NCBI GenBank assembly: GCA_039815465.1
Contig: JBCBZG010000012.1
Location: 1 to 64,000 of the forward strand
DNA: 64,000 nucleotides
Direction: 5' to 3'
Source of the DNA: Shimia_B sp039815465
GTDB lineage: Bacteria; Pseudomonadota; Alphaproteobacteria; Rhodobacterales; Rhodobacteraceae
Shown here: piece by piece, positions 1 to 7,826 of the stretch
Numbering within the stretch: the stretch's first letter is position 1
Layout of the letters: every line of letters starts with the position of its first letter
The notes under the pieces: generated by a model
What the model saw: only the letters and a program-made list of their open reading frames with translations
The model's database searches: none
Told to the model about the DNA's origin: nothing
Made by a program: the position numbers and the translations under genes

Positions 1-119
1 CGTTGAATGTCGCTCTGGAACTCACCCAGATCGGTCATGAAACCGGCCAGCGCCTGTTTCACATGAAGGGCCGGAGACACGTCTTCCCCGGCCTGAGCCT
101 TCGTCTCAGCTGTGGTCAT
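1..119 (-). CDS. GTA major capsid protein (gp5), N-terminal fragment
   Basis: Partial gene running off the left edge; only the first 39 codons are present, starting MTTAETKAQAGEDVSPALH. The assignment rests mainly on position: it directly follows the prohead protease in a GTA cluster, where the HK97-type major capsid gene (g5) is expected. The N-terminus would be part of the delta domain removed by the protease during head maturation (family knowledge). The ATG lies 34 bases downstream of the protease stop. The product cannot be verified from this fragment alone. Confidence 0.75.
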   Translation of the reverse strand, partial: MTTAETKAQAGEDVSPALHVKQALAGFMTDLGEFQSDIQ

Positions 120-153
120 CGAACTTCCTCAGTTGATGGGTTGGGGCGCCGGC

Positions 154-714
154 TCAGGTCCGGGCCAGGTCCGCACGGGCCGCCTCAAACGCCCCGGCAA
201 TGTCGCGCAGAACCGCATCCATGGGGTCTTGCCCCTTGGACCCAACCCGCGCCTCCGGCAGCATCGGGAACGTCACAAGCGACACCTCCCAAAGCTCCAG
301 CTCGGACAAAAGCCGCTGGCCCTTGTCGTTTTTCTTCGCTTTCACAGTGCGGTAGCCGATGGATAGCCCGTCAATAGCCCCCGCCTTCAGCAACGCCGCC
401 GCCTCCGTTGCGCGCGCCACGTCCGGCAAAAGACGGCCTTTGACGTAAAGCCCTTTCTCCGTCTCACGCACCTCTTCCCAGATGCCAATCGGCTCCTCCG
501 GGCGGTGCTGCCAGAGCATCTTGACGCTCTGGCCAGCCTTTCCAAGCGTGGTGAGCGAGGACGCGTAAGCGCCCTTTTCCACCACATCCCCGCCGGTGTC
601 CGAGATCCCAAAGAGCGAGGCATAGCCCTCGATCACCAGGTCATCGGTCACAGCGACCGGGGCTGGGGTCCGGCAGAACTTGCGTTCAAGACCGGCGTCT
701 GTCGTGTCATTCAT
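154..714 (-). CDS. GTA prohead protease (gp4), HK97 family
   Basis: 186-residue HK97-type prohead serine protease, which would trim the capsid protein delta domain during GTA head assembly. The N-terminal strand region (VIEGYASLFGISDTGGDVVEKGAY, given here only as landmarks around residues 28-50), a candidate catalytic His near residue 70 (MLWQH) and Ser near residue 118 (GLSIGY) match the family pattern. Length is typical. It sits between the portal/g3.5 genes and the capsid gene, all on the minus strand with short gaps, so it is expressed as part of the GTA transcript. Confidence 0.93.
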   Translation of the reverse strand: MNDTTDAGLERKFCRTPAPVAVTDDLVIEGYASLFGISDTGGDVVEKGAYASSLTTLGKAGQSVKMLWQHRPEEPIGIWEEVRETEKGLYVKGRLLPDVARATEAAALLKAGAIDGLSIGYRTVKAKKNDKGQRLLSELELWEVSLVTFPMLPEARVGSKGQDPMDAVLRDIAGAFEAARADLART

Positions 715-725
715 GTCGATTTCCT

Positions 726-968
726 TCAGGGGGTAACAACGAGGAAAGACTGAAACGCTTGCGCAAGGATCGCCGCAGCTACACCGTACACAGTGAGCCA
801 GAGCCGCCGCTCAAGCCGCTCCATCATCTCATCAATCCGATCGAGCCGCTTATTGAGCGCCTCGAATTGGAACGCCGCCACTTTCTCGTTCGCCTCAATC
901 CGCAAGTTGGGGTTGAGGTCCACAGGATCGTAGGCAAAGCGCAGCACAGGCTTTCCCGGTTCAGTCAT
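726..968 (-). CDS. GTA small head-formation protein (g3.5-type)
   Basis: 80-residue protein located between portal and protease, where rhodobacterial GTA clusters carry a small gene often called g3.5 or GTA head formation protein. A charged amphipathic helix (around residues 25-55, rich in E, R and K, likely coiled coil) precedes one hydrophobic segment (about residues 57-77, LTVYGVAAAILAQAFQSFLVV). The start overlaps the portal stop by 8 bases, so translation is probably coupled. The biochemical role is not evident from sequence. Confidence 0.8.
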   Translation of the reverse strand: MTEPGKPVLRFAYDPVDLNPNLRIEANEKVAAFQFEALNKRLDRIDEMMERLERRLWLTVYGVAAAILAQAFQSFLVVTP

Positions 969-2136
969 CAGCGGACACCTCTGGCAGCGCGGGAAGCCCC
1001 AACAGCCGCCGTTTTTCTTGATCCGTCAGAAAGTCAGCCTTAGCGACCCGCGCCCACTGCGCGTCCCGCTCCGCACCGAGCGCTGTCACCTGATCCAGAT
1101 CGGGCTTTAGCTCCAGCACCTCGCCGGTGAACATGCCCAGCCACGCGCTCAGGCTCTGGCAAACTTTGAGCGCCAGCGGCAGCACCGTCAGACGGTAGAA
1201 CGCGCGGTTGGCTTCCTGGTAATTGGCGTAAGTCGCCTCTCCCGGGATCCCCAGCAGCATGGGCGGCACACCGAATGCAGTCGCGATCTCCCGCGCGGCG
1301 GCTTCCTTGGTCTTTTGGAACTCCATGTCCGAGGGGGAAAAGCCCATGGGCTTCCAATCCAGCCCCCCTTCGAGCAGCATCGGCCGCCCCGCATTCCGCG
1401 CACCCTGGTGATGCGCCTCCATCTCATTGACGAGCCGGTCATACTGATCCGGCCCCATCTGCCCCTGGCCATCTGCACCCTTATAAACAATCGCGCCAGA
1501 GGGCCGCGCCGCGTTGTCGAGCAGCGCCTTCGACCACCGCGTGGCGCTCGAATGTACATCAAGTGCGGTGGCTGCGGCCTGCATCGGCGACAGACCGTAA
1601 TGGTCATCCTGCGGATGAAAGCTCTTGATATGACAGATCGGCGAAAACGCTTCGGACACGGCAAAGCGGTGCTTGCGTCCGCCAACCGCATACTCATACG
1701 CCACAGGCCAGCCATCCGCACCGGGCACTAGGCTCATCCGGTCCGAGCGCAGCACATGCAGCTCCTGCGGACCATCACCCACGGCCTCCACATAGGCGTT
1801 CCCGCTCAGTAACAACTGGCCGTATAAGGCCTCCAACAAATCCGCTTGCCCCTGAGCCGCATTGGGCCGCCGCAGCAGCGTCAACGCGGGGTGCACGTCA
1901 TAGCGGCGATCGGTGTCTTGCAGCACAAGCGGCAGCGCCGCTGCGGCCTCCGTCAAAAGCTTCACCGCGCGAAACCCCACCGGGTTGCCGCTGAAACCTG
2001 CCCGCGTCAGGGAGACGGTATCGCGCGGCGACCAGGCCACACGCCCGCTCGAATGATAGGCAATGACCGGCCCCGTCGCCGATGCCTTTGCCTCAGCCAC
2101 GTCACTCCGCGCAGAATTGAACAGGTTGAACACCAT
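961..2136 (-). CDS. GTA portal protein (gp3), HK97 family
   Basis: 391-residue phage-type portal protein, the ring at the capsid vertex through which DNA enters and to which the tail attaches. Recognisable portal features are the N-terminal stretch with GNPVGFRAVKLLTEAAA, the LLSGNAYVEA region around residue 115 and the ALDNAARPSG/FQKTKEAAAREIATAFGVPP core towards residues 205-295. Length is normal for the family. The ATG has a clear AGGAG ribosome-binding site. The 115-base gap after the terminase gene shows no further gene. Confidence 0.95.
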   Translation of the reverse strand: MVFNLFNSARSDVAEAKASATGPVIAYHSSGRVAWSPRDTVSLTRAGFSGNPVGFRAVKLLTEAAAALPLVLQDTDRRYDVHPALTLLRRPNAAQGQADLLEALYGQLLLSGNAYVEAVGDGPQELHVLRSDRMSLVPGADGWPVAYEYAVGGRKHRFAVSEAFSPICHIKSFHPQDDHYGLSPMQAAATALDVHSSATRWSKALLDNAARPSGAIVYKGADGQGQMGPDQYDRLVNEMEAHHQGARNAGRPMLLEGGLDWKPMGFSPSDMEFQKTKEAAAREIATAFGVPPMLLGIPGEATYANYQEANRAFYRLTVLPLALKVCQSLSAWLGMFTGEVLELKPDLDQVTALGAERDAQWARVAKADFLTDQEKRRLLGLPALPEVSADD

Positions 2137-2251
2137 GTCGTAAGCTCCTGATTTTGAGCAAGTTCAGCGTGAAGATGCACGCAATGTCTCAAGCCCCCGT
2201 CAACGCGCCGCGCGCTTGGGGCAAGATTTTGTTAACCAACTAGGAGGAGCG

Positions 2252-3664
2252 CTAGAGCCCCCGCACCCGCGGCGCTTTCCAGCTCTTGGCAGGCTCCAGC
2301 ATCGCATCGGTGAGCGCCCAAACCAGCGCATCCACGCGGTCCGGCGACCCGCGCCCCTGAAAGCCTTGAAGCGTCATCTGACACATCTGATCTTCCAACG
2401 CATGAAGCCCCCGCGCATGCCGCACGCGACCCTGCTCGTAGAGCGCCGCGATGGGCTCCGCCCGGGCAACCTTACCACGCGACGCGTGGACACCCGAATA
2501 GGCCACCAGCGGGTCCACCTGCCGGATCGTCGCCTCAACCATGGCTCCGCCCTGGTTCACTTCTGCCACGATCCGATCCGCGCCAAACTCCGTCGCCGCC
2601 GCGCAGGCCGCCTGCGCCCAGCGCAACGGCGTCCCGTTTTCCACCGACCGGTCGGCAAGCACATAGGCCCGCCAATCCACAGGTGGTCCATCCATCTGAC
2701 AGCCCACAACGACGATCCCACAGGCATCGCCTGTCGTGCCCGCGGGAGGGTCCACCGCCACGACCACACGATCCATCGCCGGGCGGATGTCGATACCGGC
2801 GGCCTCGATCACCTCCCGCGACCACAGCGCACCCTCAATGTCGTTGAGCATAACACCGTCGAGCTCTTCCCGCGCGAGCCGCGATTTCGCATAGCGCGCC
2901 CGCACCTCCTCCAAAAAGGTCGAGGCAAGGTAGGCCCGGTTCGCCTCCGTCGGCGCTTGCGTGACAACCGTGGATGACGTGCCCAAAAGCTCCTTTAACG
3001 CCGCCGACGCCCGGGGCGTCGTGGTCACAATCGCCCGCGGATCAGCGCCCAGGCGCAACGCGAATTGCAGGTTCGTCCAGGCATTCGCGGCATCGGGCCA
3101 CTTCGCCAACTCATCGGCCCAGGCGCAATCAAACTGCGGCCCGCGCAGCGCCTCTGGGTCATTGGCCGAATAGCACTTTGCCACCGCGCCGTTGGGCCAC
3201 ACAAGCCGCCGCCGCGTCGCCTGCCACTCCGGCCGCCTATCGGGGGGAGAGCAGGCGATAATCCCGCTCTCCCCAAACACCATCACATCGCGCGCCTGGT
3301 CATAGGTCTCCCCCACCAGCGCGACGGACTTGGCCCGCCCGGGGTCGAGCGGCAGCGACCCCTCGACCTGACTGCGCACCCATTCCGCCCCAGCGCGCGT
3401 CTTGCCCGCGCCACGCCCGCCAAGCACCACCCAGCTGCGCCAGTCACCCGCCGGCGCCAACTGATGCTCATGGGCCCAGAACTCCCAAAGCCACGGCAAC
3501 GCCGCGACCTCATCCGGCTCCAGGCTCTCCAGAAACAGATCCCGGACCACTGGCGGCTCGGAGGCTATCCAAGCGGCGCCCAATCGCGTCCCGTGCGGCG
3601 CCAATGTCGATGGGGCCGCCCTCGCTAGCGCGGCGGCTTTCGTCTCGTTTTCGCTGCTGTTCAA
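2252..3664 (-). CDS. GTA large terminase subunit (gp2)
   Basis: Packaging motor ATPase/nuclease that cuts and pumps DNA into GTA heads. A Walker A motif (GGRGAGKT, about residues 82-89), a Walker B-like segment (CAWADELAKW, about residue 180) and an RNase H-like nuclease start (VVAVDPPAG, about residue 285) are all visible. The 470-residue reading uses a TTG start preceded by GGAG seven bases upstream and overlaps the small terminase gene by 155 bases. A later in-frame TTG or GTG could be the true start, so the first 40 residues are uncertain. Neighbouring genes are the portal (downstream) and small terminase (upstream). Confidence 0.94.
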   Translation of the reverse strand: MNSSENETKAAALARAAPSTLAPHGTRLGAAWIASEPPVVRDLFLESLEPDEVAALPWLWEFWAHEHQLAPAGDWRSWVVLGGRGAGKTRAGAEWVRSQVEGSLPLDPGRAKSVALVGETYDQARDVMVFGESGIIACSPPDRRPEWQATRRRLVWPNGAVAKCYSANDPEALRGPQFDCAWADELAKWPDAANAWTNLQFALRLGADPRAIVTTTPRASAALKELLGTSSTVVTQAPTEANRAYLASTFLEEVRARYAKSRLAREELDGVMLNDIEGALWSREVIEAAGIDIRPAMDRVVVAVDPPAGTTGDACGIVVVGCQMDGPPVDWRAYVLADRSVENGTPLRWAQAACAAATEFGADRIVAEVNQGGAMVEATIRQVDPLVAYSGVHASRGKVARAEPIAALYEQGRVRHARGLHALEDQMCQMTLQGFQGRGSPDRVDALVWALTDAMLEPAKSWKAPRVRGL

Positions 3665-3872
3665 GGTCTATCTCCGCACTTCGCAACTGCCCGACCGTGG
3701 TCATCAGCTCGCCCCGGACCCGTCTGAGGTCCTTGATCTGGTCGAACTCACCGGCGTCGAGCCGCGAAATGATCTCTTCTACTTGGTCCACATATCTGTG
3801 CACCGACATCGCCAAATGCGCGCGTCGCTCCACATCTCGTCTCTCCTCCTCGGGAGAGTCTACCGTCGCCAT
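3510..3872 (-). CDS. GTA small terminase-like protein (gp1)
   Basis: First gene of the GTA cluster, 120 residues. It is highly charged and predicted mostly helical (residues 5-85 with heptad-like spacing, e.g. VDQVEEIISRLDAGEFDQIKDL), as expected for the coiled-coil GTA g1 protein reported to act as small terminase in Rhodobacter. It lacks an obvious DNA-binding HTH, in keeping with the poor sequence specificity of GTA packaging (family knowledge). The ATG has AGGGG about ten bases upstream. The 3' 155 bases overlap the large terminase reading frame. Family assignment is by position and character rather than a strong motif. Confidence 0.8.
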   Translation of the reverse strand: MATVDSPEEERRDVERRAHLAMSVHRYVDQVEEIISRLDAGEFDQIKDLRRVRGELMTTVGQLRSAEIDLEQQRKRDESRRASEGGPIDIGAARDAIGRRLDSLRAASGPGSVSGEPGAG

Positions 3873-3910
3873 TCGGCCAATCCCCTCATGCTCGCCCGCA
3901 CGAGTGGAAA

Positions 3911-3947
3911 TAAAAAAGCGGCACCGGGGGCATGTCCCCGGGCCGCT
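3911..3947 (-). terminator. Intrinsic terminator-like hairpin in the GTA leader
   Basis: On the minus strand a 12-base-pair stem (AGCGGC + CCGGGG paired with their complements, one bulged base, six-base loop) is followed at once by six U. It lies 39-75 bases upstream of the g1 start and about 20 bases after the predicted start site of the promoter at 3973-4001. It may end read-through from fabF-mltG, or act as an attenuator on GTA transcripts. Confidence 0.75.
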
Positions 3948-3972
3948 CGCCCACTTCCTCTAGCTTGAATGA

Positions 3973-4001
3973 GTTATACTTTAGAGCGTTCGCAGAGTCA
4001 A
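3973..4001 (-). promoter_or_regulatory. Sigma-70-type promoter for the GTA cluster
   Basis: On the minus strand TTGACT (4001-3996) and TATAAC (3978-3973) are separated by exactly 17 bases, an unusually good match for this GC-rich genome. Transcription would start near 3966, about 95 bases before the g1 ATG. A CtrA-like sequence with one mismatch (TTAA-N7-GTAA, 4057-4043) lies about 40 bases upstream. Assignment to GTA expression is inferred from position and orientation. Confidence 0.65.
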
Positions 4002-4085
4002 GGTTTCTCCCTCAGCGTGTGCCGCGGGACCGTACGCTAGGATTACCAAAACCTTAACAGAACCAGGACCTTAGCCGGACAGACC

Positions 4086-5240
4086 CTACTGGTTGGCCCG
4101 CTCCGCCTCGATCTGACGCCACACGGCGACATTGCGGTTATGCTCCGCGAGCGTCTCCGCAAAGGCATGACCGCCAGTGCCATCGGCCACGAAAAAGATG
4201 TAGGGCGTCTCATCGGGATCGAGAGCGGCCTCAATGCTCGCAAGCCCGGGATTCGCGATGGGCGTAGGCGGCAAGCCAGAGATCACGTAGGTGTTCCATG
4301 GCGTCTCCCGCCGCAGCTCGCTCTGCCGCAGCCCGCGACCCAAAACGCCCTGCCCACGCGTAATGCCATAAATCACCGTAGGGTCCGTCTGCAGCCGCAT
4401 CCCGCGTTCCAAGCGGTTCACGAACACCGACGACACCTGCCGCCGCTCATCAGCCTGCCCGGTCTCTTTCTCGATGATGGAGGCCATGATGAGCGCCTCC
4501 TCAGGCGTGTCATAGGGGAGCCCCTCAACCCGGTTCTCCCAAGCCGCTGCAAGCCGCGCCGACTGCGCCGCACGCATCCGGTCCACCAACGCCTGACGAC
4601 TGTCGCCCGACACAACCTCATAGGAATCCGGTGCAAGTGACCCCTCCGGAGGCACATCCTCCACCGCTCCTGTAAGCACGTCGATATCCCGCAACGCCGT
4701 CACGATCTGCCAGGAGGTTACCCCCTCCGCCACAGCAATCCGGTAGCGCGTGTCGCTGCCGTCCTTTGCTGCCTCATAGACCGCCGGCACCGCGTCTTCG
4801 GCGGGCGTGAACGTTGCGCGCTCCACAAAGCGATCAAGCGCCGGGTCCACCTCCCGCACCTGCACGCTCAAACGGTTCACGCCGAGCCGGTACACCACCT
4901 CCGTCCCGCAGGTGCTTTGCCCGCTCGCCGTCACAGCCTCCAGGATCTCGGCCATCGTCGCACCCTCGTCGAGCAGGAAAGACCCGGCCTTGAGCTGCGT
5001 CGTGCGGTCCGTGTAATCCGCCGCCATCCGGAAAATCGCCCGGCTCGAAATCGCGTTCTGATCCTCTAGCTGCGTGGCCACCCGCGTCATGGAGCTGCCC
5101 GGCGCAACCTTCAGGCAGATCGCCCGCGCCAGTGGCCCCTCCGCCTGGTACTGCCCCATCCCCCACAGGATCACCCCGCCGCCGAGGAACAGCAGCACGA
5201 CAAACATCGTCAAGGCATTCGACGCGAGATGGCGCCACAT
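4086..5240 (-). CDS. mltG: Endolytic murein transglycosylase MltG
   Basis: 384-residue membrane-anchored lytic transglycosylase that cleaves nascent glycan strands. One N-terminal membrane segment (about residues 11-28) is followed by a LysM-like region and the YceG/MltG catalytic domain, with the signature IMASIIEKET placing the catalytic Glu at residue 257 and the motif VFVNRLERGMRLQTDPTVIYGI after it. Length is typical. The start lies four bases after the fabF stop, so fabF-mltG form an operon, an arrangement commonly seen upstream of GTA clusters in roseobacters. Confidence 0.96.
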   Translation of the reverse strand: MWRHLASNALTMFVVLLFLGGGVILWGMGQYQAEGPLARAICLKVAPGSSMTRVATQLEDQNAISSRAIFRMAADYTDRTTQLKAGSFLLDEGATMAEILEAVTASGQSTCGTEVVYRLGVNRLSVQVREVDPALDRFVERATFTPAEDAVPAVYEAAKDGSDTRYRIAVAEGVTSWQIVTALRDIDVLTGAVEDVPPEGSLAPDSYEVVSGDSRQALVDRMRAAQSARLAAAWENRVEGLPYDTPEEALIMASIIEKETGQADERRQVSSVFVNRLERGMRLQTDPTVIYGITRGQGVLGRGLRQSELRRETPWNTYVISGLPPTPIANPGLASIEAALDPDETPYIFFVADGTGGHAFAETLAEHNRNVAVWRQIEAERANQ

Positions 5241-5244
5241 AGGC

Positions 5245-6501
5245 TCAGACCTTTCCGAAGATCACGCTGGCATTCGTCCCGCCAAACCCGAAGGAGTTCG
5301 AAAGCGCATAGCGCACCTCCCGCTCAACTTTCGCATTCGGTGCCAGATCAATGGCCGTCTCCACCGCCGGATTATCCAAGTTGATCGTCGGCGGCGCCAC
5401 CTGATCGCGGATCGCGAGGATGGAAAAGATCGCCTCAATCGCCCCCGCAGCCCCAAGAAGGTGCCCCGTCGCGGATTTCGTGGACGACATCGTCACCGTC
5501 GACGCCGCATCGCCCAGCATCCGCTCCACCGCGCCAAGCTCGATCGTGTCCGCCATCGTCGATGTGCCGTGCGCATTAATGTAGTCAATATCGCCCGCCG
5601 TGATCCCGGCCCGCTTGATCGCAGCTGCCATGGACCGCCCACCGCCCTCGCCATCCTCGGACGGGGCTGTGATGTGATAGGCATCGCCTGAGAGCCCGTA
5701 GCCGCAGACCTCAGCGTAAATCGTCGCGCCGCGTGCTTTGGCGTGTTCGTACTCTTCCAGCACCACGACGCCCGCACCTTCGCCCATGACAAACCCATCC
5801 CGGTCCGCGTCATAGGGGCGAGAGGCTGCCGTGGGGTCATCGGCACGCTTGGTGGATAGCGCCTTACACGCGTTGAAGCCCGCGATCCCTATGGGGCTAA
5901 TCGGGCTTTCCGCCCCACCCGCAACCATTACATCTGCGTCGTCTAGCGCAATCAGCCGCGCGGCATCGCCAATGGCATGGGCGCCCGTCGAACAGGCCGT
6001 CACAACCGCATGATTGGGCCCCCGAAATCCAAACCGGATGCTCACCTGACCGCTTACCAGGTTGATCAAAGCGCCCGGGATAAAGAAGGGCGAAACCCGC
6101 CGCGGTCCGCGCTCTTTCAAGAGCACAGCCGTATCAGCGATAGAACTCAGCCCCCCGATCCCGGAGCCGATCATAACGCCCGTGCGCTCTTGCGCCTCAG
6201 GCGTGTCAGCGACCCAGCCGGAATCGTCCACCGCCTGCTGCGCCGCCGCCATCCCGTAAAGGATAAAGTCATCGACCTTACGGCGTTCCTTGGGCTCCAT
6301 GTATGTGGTGGGCTCAAACGTGCCGTCCGTGCCATCGCCAAACGGGATCTCACAGGCATATGTCGTCGCAAAACCGTCTGTGTCGAACCGGGTGATCGGC
6401 CCGGCTCCGCTTTCACCCGCCAGGATGCGCGACCATGTCGCCTCCACCCCGTCGGCCATCGGTGTGACCATCCCCAGGCCCGTGACAACTACGCGACGCA
6501 T
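5245..6501 (-). CDS. fabF: 3-oxoacyl-[ACP] synthase II
   Basis: 418-residue condensing enzyme that extends acyl-ACP with malonyl-ACP. The Cys-His-His triad is visible: C170 (VVTACSTGAHA), H311 (NAHGTST) and H347 (SATGHLLGAAG). The ATG at 6501 was chosen because GGGAGG sits eight bases upstream; an in-frame TTG six bases earlier would be too close to that site. The gene follows acpP after a strong terminator and precedes mltG by four bases. Confidence 0.97.
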   Translation of the reverse strand: MRRVVVTGLGMVTPMADGVEATWSRILAGESGAGPITRFDTDGFATTYACEIPFGDGTDGTFEPTTYMEPKERRKVDDFILYGMAAAQQAVDDSGWVADTPEAQERTGVMIGSGIGGLSSIADTAVLLKERGPRRVSPFFIPGALINLVSGQVSIRFGFRGPNHAVVTACSTGAHAIGDAARLIALDDADVMVAGGAESPISPIGIAGFNACKALSTKRADDPTAASRPYDADRDGFVMGEGAGVVVLEEYEHAKARGATIYAEVCGYGLSGDAYHITAPSEDGEGGGRSMAAAIKRAGITAGDIDYINAHGTSTMADTIELGAVERMLGDAASTVTMSSTKSATGHLLGAAGAIEAIFSILAIRDQVAPPTINLDNPAVETAIDLAPNAKVEREVRYALSNSFGFGGTNASVIFGKV

Positions 6502-6595
6502 GCTCAATGCCTCCCTCTTCTTATGCGGGTCTCATACCCAGAGCGGCCCCGCCCCTCAAGGCCGCGCGCAGCGCTCGGCGCCCAAGCGCGCAAAC

Positions 6596-6618
6596 AAAAA
6601 CGGCGCCCGAAGGCGCCG
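6596..6618 (-). terminator. Rho-independent terminator after acpP
   Basis: On the minus strand an eight-base-pair GC stem (GGCGCC paired arms with a CGGCGCC extension, TTCG-type loop) is followed by five U. It lies 23 bases after the acpP stop and about 95 bases before the fabF start. It probably lowers fabF transcription relative to the very abundant acyl carrier protein. Confidence 0.85.
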
Positions 6619-6640
6619 CCTCTCACCGATCCACGCGGGA

Positions 6641-6874
6641 TCAGGTGTTTTCGCTGATGAAGTTGACGGCGTCGCCGAACGTCTGGATCGTTTCAGCTGC
6701 GTCATCCGGGATCTCGATGCCGAACTCTTCTTCGAAGGCCATCACGAGTTCCACGGTGTCGAGGCTGTCTGCGCCCAGATCGTCGATGAAGGAGGCGTTG
6801 TCGACCACCTTGTCTTCGTCCACACCCAGGTGCTCCACAACAATCTTCTTAACGCGCGTTGAGACGTCGCTCAT
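6641..6874 (-). CDS. acpP: Acyl carrier protein
   Basis: 77-residue acidic four-helix carrier for growing acyl chains. The phosphopantetheine attachment site is Ser37 in DDLGADSLDTVE. The start at 6874 (MSDVSTRVKK) matches the usual ACP N-terminus and has AGGA about nine bases upstream; longer readings up to 6934 are not supported. It lies between fabG/fabD and fabF on the same strand, the usual fab arrangement, and is followed by its own terminator. Confidence 0.98.
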   Translation of the reverse strand: MSDVSTRVKKIVVEHLGVDEDKVVDNASFIDDLGADSLDTVELVMAFEEEFGIEIPDDAAETIQTFGDAVNFISENT

Positions 6875-7087
6875 TTCGATATTCCTCATCGTTGCTTGGT
6901 CTCTGCGACCGTAATTCCGTTTCGCCTGCGCCATCCCGCACGGCTTGCTTCACACCGCGCGGACCTTGCCCCGGCGGAAACTGCGCCGCCTATAGCATAG
7001 GCTCCGTGGATGGCAAATCATTTGTGACCGCGAGGGCGCAAATGCAAGACCCCTTGTTTTACAGGGATTTTTAGCGCCAACAGCGGC

Positions 7088-7825
7088 TTAGAGCATAGCC
7101 ATGCCGCCATTGACATGCAGAACTGTGCCAGTGACATAGCCGGCCTCCGGGCTGGCGAGGTACACGACAGAAGCTGCGATCTCCTCCGGGCTACCCATGC
7201 GACCCATGGGTATCTGCGCCAAGATCGCGCCCTTTTGGTCATCGTTGAGCGCGCCGGTCATGGCCGTCTCGATCATCCCCGGCGCGATGCAGTTAACCGT
7301 GATCCCGCGGGTTGAGACCTCATAAGCCAGCGCCTTGGAAAACCCGACCATCCCGGCCTTAGACGCCGCATAGTTCGTCTGCCCCGGGTTGCCGGTCGCG
7401 CCGACGATGGAACTGATGTTGATGATGCGCCCCCAACGCGCCTTCATCATCCCCCGGATCGTGCCCTTGCAGAGCCGCATGGTGGAGCTCAGATTCACGT
7501 CGAGCACCGTCGCCCATTCTTCTTCCGACATCCGCATAAAGAGGTTGTCGCGCGTCACGCCCGCGTTGTTGACAAGGATATCAAGCGACCCCATCGCCTC
7601 CACCGCTTGCTTCGGCAGGGCGGAAACCGCCTCCGCGTCGCTCAAGTTGCAGGGCAGGACATGCACCCGGTCACCCAGCTCTGCGGCCAGCGCGTTGAGC
7701 GGGTCGACCCGCGTACCGCTGATGCCTACAGTCGCGCCCGCGCCGTGCAGCGCTTTGGCAATCGCGCCGCCAATGCCGCCGGACGCGCCCGTGACCAGCG
7801 CGGATTTACCTGTCAAATCAAACAT
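7088..7825 (-). CDS. fabG: 3-oxoacyl-[ACP] reductase
   Basis: 245-residue NADPH-dependent short-chain reductase of fatty-acid elongation. It has the Rossmann motif GASGGIG (residues 13-19), NNAG (residues 86-89), the catalytic Ser near 139, Tyr152 and Lys156 (YAASK), and the C-terminal VTGTVLHVNGGMAM typical of FabG. The start is one base after the fabD stop, indicating translational coupling. About 210 bases separate it from acpP, which may therefore have its own promoter. Confidence 0.97.
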   Translation of the reverse strand: MFDLTGKSALVTGASGGIGGAIAKALHGAGATVGISGTRVDPLNALAAELGDRVHVLPCNLSDAEAVSALPKQAVEAMGSLDILVNNAGVTRDNLFMRMSEEEWATVLDVNLSSTMRLCKGTIRGMMKARWGRIINISSIVGATGNPGQTNYAASKAGMVGFSKALAYEVSTRGITVNCIAPGMIETAMTGALNDDQKGAILAQIPMGRMGSPEEIAASVVYLASPEAGYVTGTVLHVNGGMAML

Positions 7826-7826
7826 C

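Noticed and set aside
1..3872. Intact prophage
   Set aside because: Gene content and location next to fabF-mltG match a GTA; no integrase, repressor or replication genes are present.
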